Positions 36,942 to 45,698 of a stretch of 64,000 nucleotides of DNA are shown here, piece after piece. Within the stretch, counting starts at the first letter, position 1. Every line of letters begins with the position of its first letter. This DNA is from an uncultured bacterium (lineage in GTDB: Bacteria; Calescibacteriota; Calescibacteriia; Calescibacteriales; Calescibacteriaceae): positions 1 to 64,000 of the forward strand of contig CALHPK010000003.1 in NCBI GenBank assembly GCA_938036315.1. The letters run 5' to 3'. Below the pieces are notes generated by a model. It was not told the origin of the DNA, ran no database searches, and saw only the letters and a program-made list of their open reading frames with translations. The translations under genes and the position numbers were made by a program.

Positions 36942-37340
36942 ATGAAGCTAAAAGAAGCTGTGGCATCCTTTATAAGTGGCTCCATAATCTCTCTTTTGAA
37001 TACCTTAATTGAACACCTATCCAATAAGTATCAGCTTTATACAATCAAAGGAGAACCAAAGATTTTCTCAACACCAATCTATTTTTTCCTCTTATGGATG
37101 GCTCTTGCAACAGCATATGCTTTAACAAGCTTCAGACTGAAAAAAAGAACTTATTTATATTTATATATACTTATCGGGATTCTTGCGGGGTGGCTCTTTG
37201 ATTTATCAGCATGGAAAATCGGAATTCTGTCTATAGGAGATAGAGGTAATCCACTAATTAACGCATTTATATGGATATTTTTAGTTCCATTGACGATACT
37301 TATTGCTCACTCAATCCGAAAATTGCTCAACAAAGGTTAA
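36942..37340 (+). CDS. Small four-helix membrane protein
   Basis: A 132-residue integral membrane protein with about four hydrophobic segments (near residues 5-25, 45-65, 70-90 and 108-125) and a basic C terminus (RKLLNKG). No family recognised. Its TAA overlaps the aroD stop on the other strand (shared TTAA at 37337-37340), so the genes are tail to tail with no spacer. Confidence 0.6.
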   Translation: MKLKEAVASFISGSIISLLNTLIEHLSNKYQLYTIKGEPKIFSTPIYFFLLWMALATAYALTSFRLKKRTYLYLYILIGILAGWLFDLSAWKIGILSIGDRGNPLINAFIWIFLVPLTILIAHSIRKLLNKG

Positions 37341-38014
37341 TCAGATTTTAGAATTTTATATAATAACGAAGCGGAGGGCTGTCCGGGAGCACTTCCTTCT
37401 CTCCCGACTCTCCCATAGACAAACTTAGAACCAAAAACCGGAAGAACGATTCTTGATATAAGCGAGATCTTAGGATGCCCCATACACATAAGGGAGAGAA
37501 GAGTATCTGAATTTTTAAAAGAGATCCTTCTTGCCCACAAAGCTAACTCTACAATAGTCTTATATGAAGTTGAAAAGACCGCAGCCTTGAATATGTCCCC
37601 TCCATCCAGTTCAGCTCTTCTGAAGAGTTTATCGAGCTCCCTATCGTTAACCCTCCCATCAAAACTGTGATATGATAAGATGACCTTTTTACCCTTTGAA
37701 CGAGCGATCTGAACAACATCTAAAAATTCTGGTAAAGATGATAATTCAATATCAACAAAATCAACTTCGTCTATAAATTCCAAATAAATCTGTTTCCTAT
37801 AGGGAATGTACATTCCGCCTTCACTTTCAGCTCTTACAGTAATTATAATAGGTTTTATCTTCGAAAATTTTCTGATAGCCTTGTGATAATCTTTCTGAAT
37901 TAAATCAGCTCTTATCTCAAGTATATCTGTGTACTTTTTAAATTCTTTTATATACGCCGACTCCAAGGGGAAATATGAAATAACACCTATTACATTCACT
38001 TCTGACAAGGTCAC
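37337..38014 (-). CDS. aroD: 3-dehydroquinate dehydratase, type I
   Basis: A 225-residue cytoplasmic enzyme of the shikimate pathway (3-dehydroquinate to 3-dehydroshikimate). Type I motifs are ILEIRADL, IITVRAESEGG, VDIELS, SYHSF with catalytic H116, DIFKAAVFS with the Schiff-base Lys K143, and the C-terminal SRIVLPVFGSKFVYGRV followed by APGQPS. Length is normal. It is divergent from mrdA with a short shared promoter region. No other shikimate gene is in the window. Confidence 0.93.
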   Translation of the reverse strand: MTLSEVNVIGVISYFPLESAYIKEFKKYTDILEIRADLIQKDYHKAIRKFSKIKPIIITVRAESEGGMYIPYRKQIYLEFIDEVDFVDIELSSLPEFLDVVQIARSKGKKVILSYHSFDGRVNDRELDKLFRRAELDGGDIFKAAVFSTSYKTIVELALWARRISFKNSDTLLSLMCMGHPKISLISRIVLPVFGSKFVYGRVGREGSAPGQPSASLLYKILKSD

Positions 38015-38064
38015 TTATGTGTATAATTTTATATCTATCTAAGGCTTTAGCTAAAATTCAATTT

Positions 38065-39837
38065 ATGAAAACTTTCCGAATAAGAGTTGCTATTTTGTGG
38101 TCAATTTTGCTTTTTTTTGCAGTAGCTCTTATATCAATGTTCTTTCACTTGCAGGTAGTGAATAAAGAAACGATTCTTGAATCGGCAAGGTCTCTAAAAA
38201 CCCGGGTGAGACTTTACCCCCCTGAAAGAGGGAATATATATACCCGCAACGGAAAGCTTATAGCAACCAATACGAATTCAATAGATATAGTAACCTTCCC
38301 ACTTGAACTCAGAGGACAAATACCGGAGGAGTTAGAACAATTTTTCGGCAAAGAAGCAATAGATGAGATAAGAAAGCTAAAAAGCTACTACCCCTATATA
38401 ATAAAAGCGGATATAAGCTATGAAGAAGCAGCTCAGTTTCTACCAATTATGATTAATGCCCCCTATTTCCATATCGCAGTAGTAAAAAAGAGATTTTATC
38501 CATTTGCAGAAATATACGCCCATGTAGTAGGACATATAAAAGCTGAAAAAAATTATAAATTCAAAGGAATGTACGGAATTGAAAGGATCTATGATGAGAT
38601 CCTTGAGGGAGAACCTTCAAGAGCGATCATAGAAGTTAACGCATACGGAAAAGAGCTCAGAGTCATCGATGAGATAAAAGGGAAAAAGGGAGAAGATATC
38701 TTCTTAACGATCCACTCAGAACTGCAAGAACACGCATACAAACTTATGGTAGGTAAAGAAGGAGCTATTGTTGCTATGAATCCTAAAAATGGAGAAATTC
38801 TTGCTTTTGTCTCGACTCCATCATTTGATCCAAATACATTCAGTAGAAGACCAGATCTTGAAAGATGGAAAGAATATGTATCTGATGAGAATAAACCGCT
38901 TCTCAATAGAGCTGTTTTTGGAGGATTTCATCCAGGATCAGTCTTCAAAATCATCGTTGCCATAGCAGCACTTGAGGAAAAAGCAATCTCCCCAGACTAT
39001 AAAATATCGTGCAAAGGAAAATTTCAATTTGGTAAGAGAACTTTCAGATGCTGGAAAAAAGAAGGTCACGGAGCTGTTGACCTTATAGATGCAATTGCAA
39101 AGTCCTGCGATGTATACTTTTACAACCTTGGTCTAAAATTAGGAGTCGACAAAATCTCAAAATACGCGTTCAAACTCGGACTCGGTATGAAAACTGGTAT
39201 TGATTTTTCTGTTGAGTCGCAAGGGATTATTCCAACCCGAGAATGGAAAAGAAAGGTACTGAAAGACAAATGGTACGACGGGGAAAATATATCTCTGGCA
39301 ATAGGTCAGGGATATACCACAACTACACCTCTTCAGATCGCTCGAGCAACCGCTGCCATAGTAAATGGTGGATACCTCGTAAAACCTCACCTTGTCAAAA
39401 GAATTGGCGACAGAGAACTAGAATACAAACCAGAGAAGATAGATTTAAATGAATCCACCCTGAAAATAGTAAAAGAAGGAATGATAAATACTGTGGAATA
39501 TGGAACAGCATACGGAAGCAGAATCCCGGGTCTGAAGTATGGGGGCAAAACTGGAACTTCTCAGGTTATCTCTTTTGAAGGTCTTGAGAAAATTCTGGGG
39601 AAACCAGCAGAAAAGATAAGCTTTGATGAGATTCCAAAAAGGTTCAGAGACCATGCCTGGTTTACTGCTTTTGCTCCCGCTGAAGATCCAGAAATTGTAG
39701 TTACAGTTCTTGTTGAGCATTGTGGAGGCGGAGCAAAATGCGCTGCTCCCATAGCAAAAGAAATAATCCTAAAATATATAGAAATAAAGAATAAGGAACT
39801 AAAAGTCGCTGGTACAAATCCAAAAATGCAGCGGTAA
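38065..39837 (+). CDS. mrdA: Penicillin-binding protein 2 (elongation transpeptidase)
   Basis: A 590-residue class B PBP that cross-links peptidoglycan during side-wall growth. It has a short cytoplasmic start, one transmembrane helix, a PBP dimerisation/pedestal region with ERGNIYTRNGKLIATNT, and the transpeptidase domain with S292 in HPGSVFKI, the SxD motif KSCDVYFYN and KTGTS (K495). The frame opens at an ATG at 38017, but those 16 residues are atypical and would leave no room for a promoter with divergent aroD; the ATG at 38065 begins the usual basic MKTFRIRV, and a TATAAT box lies at 38022-38027. No RodA partner is adjacent. The nth gene follows after 7 nt. Confidence 0.9.
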   Translation: MKTFRIRVAILWSILLFFAVALISMFFHLQVVNKETILESARSLKTRVRLYPPERGNIYTRNGKLIATNTNSIDIVTFPLELRGQIPEELEQFFGKEAIDEIRKLKSYYPYIIKADISYEEAAQFLPIMINAPYFHIAVVKKRFYPFAEIYAHVVGHIKAEKNYKFKGMYGIERIYDEILEGEPSRAIIEVNAYGKELRVIDEIKGKKGEDIFLTIHSELQEHAYKLMVGKEGAIVAMNPKNGEILAFVSTPSFDPNTFSRRPDLERWKEYVSDENKPLLNRAVFGGFHPGSVFKIIVAIAALEEKAISPDYKISCKGKFQFGKRTFRCWKKEGHGAVDLIDAIAKSCDVYFYNLGLKLGVDKISKYAFKLGLGMKTGIDFSVESQGIIPTREWKRKVLKDKWYDGENISLAIGQGYTTTTPLQIARATAAIVNGGYLVKPHLVKRIGDRELEYKPEKIDLNESTLKIVKEGMINTVEYGTAYGSRIPGLKYGGKTGTSQVISFEGLEKILGKPAEKISFDEIPKRFRDHAWFTAFAPAEDPEIVVTVLVEHCGGGAKCAAPIAKEIILKYIEIKNKELKVAGTNPKMQR

Positions 39838-39844
39838 AGTCTCT

Positions 39845-40537
39845 ATGACAACTGCAAAAGAGAAAATCAATATAAAAAAGCTCCAGAAATTAGAAAAACT
39901 TATCAGCGAAAACACTGATGCATACCCCATACGCGAATTCATTGAAAACAAAAAGTCACACAAAAACCTAGTAGATATCATTGTAAAAACAATTTTGTCA
40001 CAAAATACAAATGATAGACTCAGAGATCTGGCATTTTCCAGACTAAAGAGCGAGTTTCCAAACCTTCTCAAAATTCTGAATGCAGAAGATCAGAAGGTAA
40101 TAGAACTTATAAGAATCTGTGGTTTACCTCAAATCAAATTAGAAAGAATAAAAAATGCTCTCAGGAGAATTCTCGAAGAATTTAGGAATCCAGATGAGCT
40201 CTGTAAAATGGGAAAGGAAAAAGCTTTTTTGTTTCTCACATCCATAAGAGGAATAGGACCAAAGAGTGCAGAAGTTATACTCTTTTTTGGATGTGGATTT
40301 GACGCATTCCCCGTAGATACGCATGTGTCAAGAATAATAAGAAGAATTGGAATTGTCTCAGGTTCGCGCGAAAAAATATTTAAATTATGCTCACCACATA
40401 TCAAAAATAAAATCCTAGTTCATGTTTTCCTTATACATCACGGGAAAAAAATATGTACGGCAAGAAACCCAAAATGCAGTTTGTGTATCTTCAAAAATAT
40501 GTGCAACTTTCGGGCTGAATCGAAACTCTGTGGCTAA
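39845..40537 (+). CDS. nth: Endonuclease III-like DNA glycosylase
   Basis: A 230-residue HhH-GPD base-excision repair enzyme acting on oxidised pyrimidines. The helix-hairpin-helix IRGIGPKSAEVIL carries the catalytic Lys (K140), and FPVDTHVSRI carries the catalytic Asp (D158). The [4Fe-4S] cluster ligands C204, C211, C214 and C220 have the canonical C-x6-C-x2-C-x5-C spacing. It starts 7 nt after mrdA, so it is probably co-transcribed. Confidence 0.93.
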   Translation: MTTAKEKINIKKLQKLEKLISENTDAYPIREFIENKKSHKNLVDIIVKTILSQNTNDRLRDLAFSRLKSEFPNLLKILNAEDQKVIELIRICGLPQIKLERIKNALRRILEEFRNPDELCKMGKEKAFLFLTSIRGIGPKSAEVILFFGCGFDAFPVDTHVSRIIRRIGIVSGSREKIFKLCSPHIKNKILVHVFLIHHGKKICTARNPKCSLCIFKNMCNFRAESKLCG

Positions 40538-40599
40538 AACTCTAATCTTAAGCAAAAACTTACACCCCAGAAAATGAAATCAGGATGTAGGAATAACTC

Positions 40600-40621
40600 C
40601 TAATATAATACTAATATAATA
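40600..40621. repeat. 11-bp tandem duplication after nth
   Basis: CTAATATAATA occurs twice back to back in the 131-bp spacer between convergent genes. Confidence 0.75.
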
Positions 40622-40668
40622 CCCTCACTAAACTGCAGAAGAATAAATTTCTTTGCTAAGGCGAGAAC

Positions 40669-42015
40669 TTATAGTCTCCAGTACAAGAAATTTTCTTTCT
40701 CAAAAAGCTCACGAGAATACATTCCCTTCACATCAACAACGATCGGATTCTTATCATCAAGAATTTTCCTGAAAAAGTTTATGTCAAGTTCATAGAAAGG
40801 TTTATGTTTGACTGTTATGACCACTGCATCATACTTTTTTTCGGATCCGAGTCTTTGTACAAAGTTTTTCCACTCAACAAATCCATTAAGCAAAGAAATA
40901 TCAAACTCTTTTTTAACCTCCTCTGGATCGGCAAAAGGATCAACAACATCGACACTTACTCCATGCTCAGCCAAAACATTGTAAACATCAACAACTCTAC
41001 TTTCCCTTGTATCTGGGATATTTTCTTTGAACGTTATACCCATTATAAGAACTTGAGAGCCTTTCACTGCCTTTCCTGCTTTTATCAGAAGCTTAACAGT
41101 ATTTTCGGCGACATACTTTCCCATATTGTTATTAATTCTCCTTCCAGCAAGGATAACTTCTGGGTGATATCCGAATTCCTGGGCCTTAAAAGCAAGATAA
41201 TATGGGTCAACAGATATACAATGACCACCGACCAAACCTGGTTCAAACCTCAGAAAGTTCCATTTTGTTGACGCTGCTTCAAGAACTTCTTTGGTATCAA
41301 TACCCATAAGATGGAATATCACAGATAACTCATTCATAAGTGCGACATTGATATCTCTTTGGATATTTTCTATAACTTTTGCCGCCTCAGCAGTTTTTAT
41401 ACTTTTTGCTATGAAAACCCCGGCTTTAACTGGGAAAGAATACATCTTTGCTATAAACTCAGCAGTCTCTTTGTCCTGTCCCGCAACAACTTTCACAACT
41501 TTATCAAAAGTATGATCCTTATCCCCTGGATTTACCCTTTCTGGAGAGTAGCCAATTCTGAAATCCACTCCCACCTTAAGCCCAGAGAATTCCTCTAAAA
41601 TAGGGACGCATATATCCTCGGTCACCCCGGGATAAACCGTGGACTCAAGAACAACGTAACTACCCTTTTGTAAATTTCTCCCAACAGTTTCACAAGCGGA
41701 CTCAACAAACCTTAAGTCTGGAATCTTATTACGCGTCACAGGAGTCGGAACTGCAATTATTATAAACCTTGATTTGCTTATTGCTTTTGAATCTGATGTG
41801 AATTCTATCCCAGAGTTTATTATTTCTTCTTTTGAAAATTCACGTGTTGAATCAATTCCGATTTTAAGCTCGCTAATCCTTTTGTCGCTTTTATCGTATC
41901 CTATTACCCTAAAGTATTTTGCAAAATTCACAGCAACATGTATACCAACATAGCCTAACCCTACAACACATATTTTTTCCTTTCCGTTAACAAAGCTCTC
42001 TAAACTTGGGAACAT
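40669..42015 (-). CDS. Nucleotide-sugar 6-dehydrogenase (UDP-HexNAc dehydrogenase, TviB/WbpA type)
   Basis: A 448-residue NAD-dependent enzyme that oxidises a UDP-sugar at C6 to the uronic acid. It has the Rossmann start ICVVGLGYVGIHVA, VPTPV-x6-PDL, VLESTVYPGVTED, GYSPERVNPGD (typical of the N-acetylhexosamine-specific group), the catalytic Cys in GGHCISVDPYYL (C266) and the C-terminal GITFKENIPDTRESRV. The product would feed capsule or O-antigen synthesis. It heads a minus-strand group with the lipid-carrier transferase and the PIG-L deacetylase upstream. Confidence 0.92.
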   Translation of the reverse strand: MFPSLESFVNGKEKICVVGLGYVGIHVAVNFAKYFRVIGYDKSDKRISELKIGIDSTREFSKEEIINSGIEFTSDSKAISKSRFIIIAVPTPVTRNKIPDLRFVESACETVGRNLQKGSYVVLESTVYPGVTEDICVPILEEFSGLKVGVDFRIGYSPERVNPGDKDHTFDKVVKVVAGQDKETAEFIAKMYSFPVKAGVFIAKSIKTAEAAKVIENIQRDINVALMNELSVIFHLMGIDTKEVLEAASTKWNFLRFEPGLVGGHCISVDPYYLAFKAQEFGYHPEVILAGRRINNNMGKYVAENTVKLLIKAGKAVKGSQVLIMGITFKENIPDTRESRVVDVYNVLAEHGVSVDVVDPFADPEEVKKEFDISLLNGFVEWKNFVQRLGSEKKYDAVVITVKHKPFYELDINFFRKILDDKNPIVVDVKGMYSRELFEKENFLYWRL

Positions 42016-42091
42016 AATCTACAATAACACCATTTATAAGATAATATAGTCTCTTTGCTACTTATGTAATTTACAGAATCAAGGTTGTTTT

Positions 42092-43267
42092 TTATATTTT
42101 AAAGCTTGCAAACGCGTCTTTAGATGTTCTTCTGTCAAGAAACATCGCAAACCAAAAGGAAAAAGATAGAACAATCACAATACCACCTATGTAAATAAGG
42201 TAAGAAACCCGCAAGAGAATCAAAAAAATAAATACAAAAGACATCAGAGCGGATATAATATAGATCACAAATACTGATTTTCTTTGAGAACCAAGCAGAA
42301 AAAGAAGCCTGTGGTGGATATGGTCCTTACCAGTGAATGAAATCCAATCAGACAGATCCTTTACAAGTCCATATTTTACTCTGAATATAGTTATTTGAAT
42401 CATATCAAAAAGTAAAACCCACATTACCAAGGCTGGTCCTAAGATAGCTTTATAATACTCTCCAGGGTTGGCCCAGGCCACATCTGCTGCAATAGCTGCA
42501 AGTACGAATCCACAGAACTGAGCACCGACATCTCCAAGGAAAATCCATGCCGGATGGAAATTATACAGGAGAAACCCTGCAAGCGCCCCTATAAACGGAG
42601 ATGCAATAAGCACTGGATCAGAAACTCCATTTACTAATGATATAAATGAACAGAAAAATGCTATTATTATACCTAATCCTGCAGCGAGCCCATCCAAGCC
42701 GTCTATAAAGTTGTAAGCGTTGGTAAACCCCACTATCCATATTAACGAAAGTGCTTGATTAGCTTTTTCTCCCCATAAAGTTTGAGTAGGGAATAGTCTA
42801 AGAGATATGCCACTATCAACCACCCACAGTGCAAAGAAAAACTGGAATAGTAACCTCACCTTTGCGGAGAGCTTGAACACATCATCTAAAAGCCCAACAA
42901 CGGCAAGAAGTGAACCAGCAATCATCAAAACTTTATACTTTTGTGGGTAAGAATTTTCAGAGAGCAGTATAGCACCGGCAAAACTCAGAACTACCGCCAC
43001 CCCGCCCAAAAGAGCAATATCCTGCTTATGGATTTTTCTACCTTCACCCGGTTTATCAACTATACCGAGAATTTTTGAGACTTCCACCATAGACGGAGTG
43101 AAAATCAATGAAAGTAAAAAAGCACTAATAAACAGAAAAAATGATTGAGAAATGTTTAGGATATCCCATGTAGAATTTGCCACAAATAGTCCTAAAAAAA
43201 TGATAAAAAAGCCTTTAGGGGTTCTGAAGAAATTTCTCACTCTAAATAGCAGATTATTTTCCTGCAT
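42092..43267 (-). CDS. MraY/WecA-family polyprenyl-phosphate sugar-1-phosphate transferase
   Basis: A 391-residue multi-pass inner-membrane enzyme that moves a sugar-phosphate from a UDP-sugar to the lipid carrier. Motifs are GEGRKIHKQDIALLGG, VVGLLDDVFKLS (the Asp pair), GFTNAYNFIDGLDGLAAG, IFLGDVGAQF and the cytoplasmic HIHHRL. The absence of the MraY-specific peptide-binding residues favours WecA/GT4. It starts 14 nt inside the 3' end of the PIG-L gene, so translation is probably coupled. It would start a surface glycan. Confidence 0.9.
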   Translation of the reverse strand: MQENNLLFRVRNFFRTPKGFFIIFLGLFVANSTWDILNISQSFFLFISAFLLSLIFTPSMVEVSKILGIVDKPGEGRKIHKQDIALLGGVAVVLSFAGAILLSENSYPQKYKVLMIAGSLLAVVGLLDDVFKLSAKVRLLFQFFFALWVVDSGISLRLFPTQTLWGEKANQALSLIWIVGFTNAYNFIDGLDGLAAGLGIIIAFFCSFISLVNGVSDPVLIASPFIGALAGFLLYNFHPAWIFLGDVGAQFCGFVLAAIAADVAWANPGEYYKAILGPALVMWVLLFDMIQITIFRVKYGLVKDLSDWISFTGKDHIHHRLLFLLGSQRKSVFVIYIISALMSFVFIFLILLRVSYLIYIGGIVIVLSFSFWFAMFLDRRTSKDAFASFKI

Positions 43268-43940
43268 TCTTGTGGGTAGAACTGTTATTGTTTTTGTGAT
43301 TCAGGTTGTTTATTATTTCAAGGATCTCAAGCAATTGGAACCTGTAGGGCTGGAAACCTTCAGCATATTCGCATCTTGCTTGTATTCCCCGAAAGTTAGC
43401 AGTAGATTTAGCAACCTCAAGTATATCAAGGCTTCCAATGTTAACTTTATCAACTTGAGACTTGTGTATGGAAAGAAGGGTTAATTTGTCATCAAGTACA
43501 TCTGATATATCTGTGAAAATGTCTGGCTTGAAACTCTGAGATGTACTCGGTACTTCATAAAAAAGAAGATTTTTTGAATACCTTGTAGCAGTTATAGCGG
43601 CTTTCGAGAGAGAATAATGGTCCTGATGAGTATCGTCATAGAAATTCACAAATATTATGTTTGGAGAGATTTTTTTCACAACTGATTCAACAGATTGGAT
43701 AAGTTCTCTGGAATAGAAAAGGAAAGTATCTTTAAAACCACCGAAGAAGATCTCTGCGTTGAGAACCTTTGATGACTCCTTCGCTTCTGAGACCCTCACT
43801 TCAGGATCACCTCCCATCTCTCCTGCGGTGGCAATATACATATATATTTTAGCTCCCATCTTAGAGAGTTTCAACAGAGTTCCTCCGCATCCGAATTCAA
43901 TATCATCTGGATGTGGGCCTATTGCAAGAATCCTCAACAT
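43254..43940 (-). CDS. PIG-L/LmbE-family N-deacetylase
   Basis: A 228-residue zinc hydrolase removing N-acetyl groups from GlcNAc-type sugars. Zinc and catalytic motifs are GPHPDDIEFGCGG near the N terminus and HQDH in the middle. The late RCEYAEGFQPYR is typical of the bacterial BshB/LmbE branch. The start overlaps nothing upstream; the 3' end overlaps the WecA-type gene by 14 nt. Its place with a UDP-HexNAc dehydrogenase and a lipid-carrier transferase suggests polysaccharide modification rather than bacillithiol synthesis, though the latter is not excluded. Confidence 0.88.
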   Translation of the reverse strand: MLRILAIGPHPDDIEFGCGGTLLKLSKMGAKIYMYIATAGEMGGDPEVRVSEAKESSKVLNAEIFFGGFKDTFLFYSRELIQSVESVVKKISPNIIFVNFYDDTHQDHYSLSKAAITATRYSKNLLFYEVPSTSQSFKPDIFTDISDVLDDKLTLLSIHKSQVDKVNIGSLDILEVAKSTANFRGIQARCEYAEGFQPYRFQLLEILEIINNLNHKNNNSSTHKNAGK

Positions 43941-44068
43941 AATTAAATTTATGCTTAAACTAGTTCTAACTCTAACAATTTTAAAATTTTCAATTTTTCT
44001 TGATTTAGCATATTTTCAATAATTTTTATTTTCAAAGCAATAAGATTTAAGCATAGCTAACTTTATTT

Positions 44069-44902
44069 TTAAAGATTAAAAGAAATATTGATAGAAGTTC
44101 CCTTATCTTTTTGGCTTTCAATAAGAAACTTACCATTTTTAAATCTTGTTTCAATAATCTTGTGAATAGTGTAAAGCCCCATACCTCTCCCAGAATGGAC
44201 TGTTGGCAACTCCTTAGAAGATAATCCTTTTACGGACTCAATACCTTCTTTTTTAATCTTCTCAAGAAGGTCCGGTGGAAATCCTGTACCGTCATCGGAA
44301 TAACTGATCCTTATGACATCTTCCCAAAATTCCAAATCTATTTTTATCTCCGCAATGGGATTCTTCCCTTTGCTGATTCTTGTGGCCTCCGGTTCAGTAG
44401 CGTGCTCAACTCCATTTCTTATAAGTGCAACAACAATATGAATTATATCTGGGAAGATTTTTGCGTATCTATCTAAAGCAACATCCCCCCTGATTTCGAA
44501 TTTGAAGTTAATCTTTTTTTTGAGAACTGCCGAATACTCTCTGAAGAACTCGGTCACATAATCCTTAAGGTTCTGAGGAGAATCGATAGTACTTGATCTT
44601 GCAGATGCTATGCGAGCCCTTATAAAAAGCATCTTTTTCTTAATATCCTCTATGACCTCTGGTGGTAACGGAACTTTAGAATCCCTTACTTGTGAAATTT
44701 TATCCTCTATTGAATGTAGTATATCCGCAACTTCCATCATTCCGAAAAAACCTGCCTCTCCTTTCAGTACGTGAACACGTGAATAAAGCTCGAAAACCGA
44801 ATTTTCATCATAGATACTTAATTTATCGAGCTCTTTTACAACCTCATCTACGATGCGTAAAGCATCCTCCTTCAGCAGGAAAAATTCTCCGCTCTCAAGC
44901 AT
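44069..44902 (-). CDS. Reduced CheA-like histidine kinase (Hpt + HATPase)
   Basis: A 277-residue protein. Residues 1-105 form an Hpt domain with H44 in the motif RVHVLKGEAGFFGM. Residues about 135-277 are a HATPase_c fold with the N box LIRNGVEHATEP, the G1 box SDDGTGFPPD and the G2 box GRGMGLYTIHK. The CheY-binding P2, and the CheW-like P5 domains of CheA are missing, and no chemotaxis genes are nearby. It could phosphorylate its own His in trans and pass it to an unlinked receiver, perhaps for motility or development. Single gene. Confidence 0.75.
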   Translation of the reverse strand: MLESGEFFLLKEDALRIVDEVVKELDKLSIYDENSVFELYSRVHVLKGEAGFFGMMEVADILHSIEDKISQVRDSKVPLPPEVIEDIKKKMLFIRARIASARSSTIDSPQNLKDYVTEFFREYSAVLKKKINFKFEIRGDVALDRYAKIFPDIIHIVVALIRNGVEHATEPEATRISKGKNPIAEIKIDLEFWEDVIRISYSDDGTGFPPDLLEKIKKEGIESVKGLSSKELPTVHSGRGMGLYTIHKIIETRFKNGKFLIESQKDKGTSINISFNL

Positions 44903-45115
44903 ACTACAAAATACTCCCTGATTTTATAAAATCGTCCCTTTATCAATTTTTATTTCTCTGACTTTTTGCTACCTCCTATGCACTTAATTTAAAATCATTT
45001 AAATTTAAATACTAAAAACCCTTAACCTAATTTCAGACTTCTATAACTACTTCAATCATTGCAATTTTGTTCCATCACTTTTCTGCATCTACCTAAAGAT
45101 TATATTATAAAATGT

Positions 45116-45679
45116 ATGAAAATTGGCTTCCAAAATGTGAAGTTGTATCCTTTACCTAACGAATTTGGAACAAGAATAAATGTTGTACCTCAATTTGTTG
45201 CTCCGACTTGGATAGCTGGGTGGGAAATAGGGAATGTTGTGAGAATAAAGTCAAAAGCCCTTATGAACGGAGATGTTCCACTAAACTCAAATGTAAAAGT
45301 AAGGTTTATCTTCGTTGACGGGAAAATGGTAGCGGTCGGAGGCAAGTCGGAAGTCTCGATAGTAAAAAAAGAAAAGATTGGGGAAAAAGAATGGTCTCCA
45401 AACTCTAAACTTCCCAACCCACCTGAGGAGGTCTCGGGAAAAGTTGCTCCTGATAGGAGCAATAAAAACAATGGACTCGATATCGGTGCGGAAATGAAAT
45501 TTTTCGAACTACTAGCAAGGTTAGCTATTGCTGACGGGGATTTAGAATTAGAAAGTGAACTTTTGAGAAACTATCTTTTGTTTCTTTCAGGTCTTATGTC
45601 AGATGGAGATTTTCGCAGAAAGCTCAGATCAATAGAAGAGAAAACTTTAGTAGGGAAGAACATAGAACTTCTTGCTTGA
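45116..45679 (+). CDS. Hypothetical protein
   Basis: About 187 residues from an internal ATG. The frame opens earlier at 45059, but those 19 residues (MQFCSITFLH...) are out of character, so I start at MKIGFQNVK. The N-terminal 90 residues are beta-rich (for example IGNVVRIKSKALMNGDVPL); then a Pro/Lys/Glu-rich linker; then about 60 helical residues (MKFFELLARLAIADGDLE). Family unknown. No signal peptide or membrane helix, so probably cytoplasmic. It converges on the MCE gene, 19 nt between stops. Confidence 0.5.
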   Translation: MKIGFQNVKLYPLPNEFGTRINVVPQFVAPTWIAGWEIGNVVRIKSKALMNGDVPLNSNVKVRFIFVDGKMVAVGGKSEVSIVKKEKIGEKEWSPNSKLPNPPEEVSGKVAPDRSNKNNGLDIGAEMKFFELLARLAIADGDLELESELLRNYLLFLSGLMSDGDFRRKLRSIEEKTLVGKNIELLA

Positions 45680-45698
45680 TATAACCAGAACCATTATG

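Noticed and set aside
45059-45115. Upstream extension of the hypothetical gene starting at 45116
   Set aside because: Residues are not gene-like and no ribosome-binding site supports the earlier ATG.
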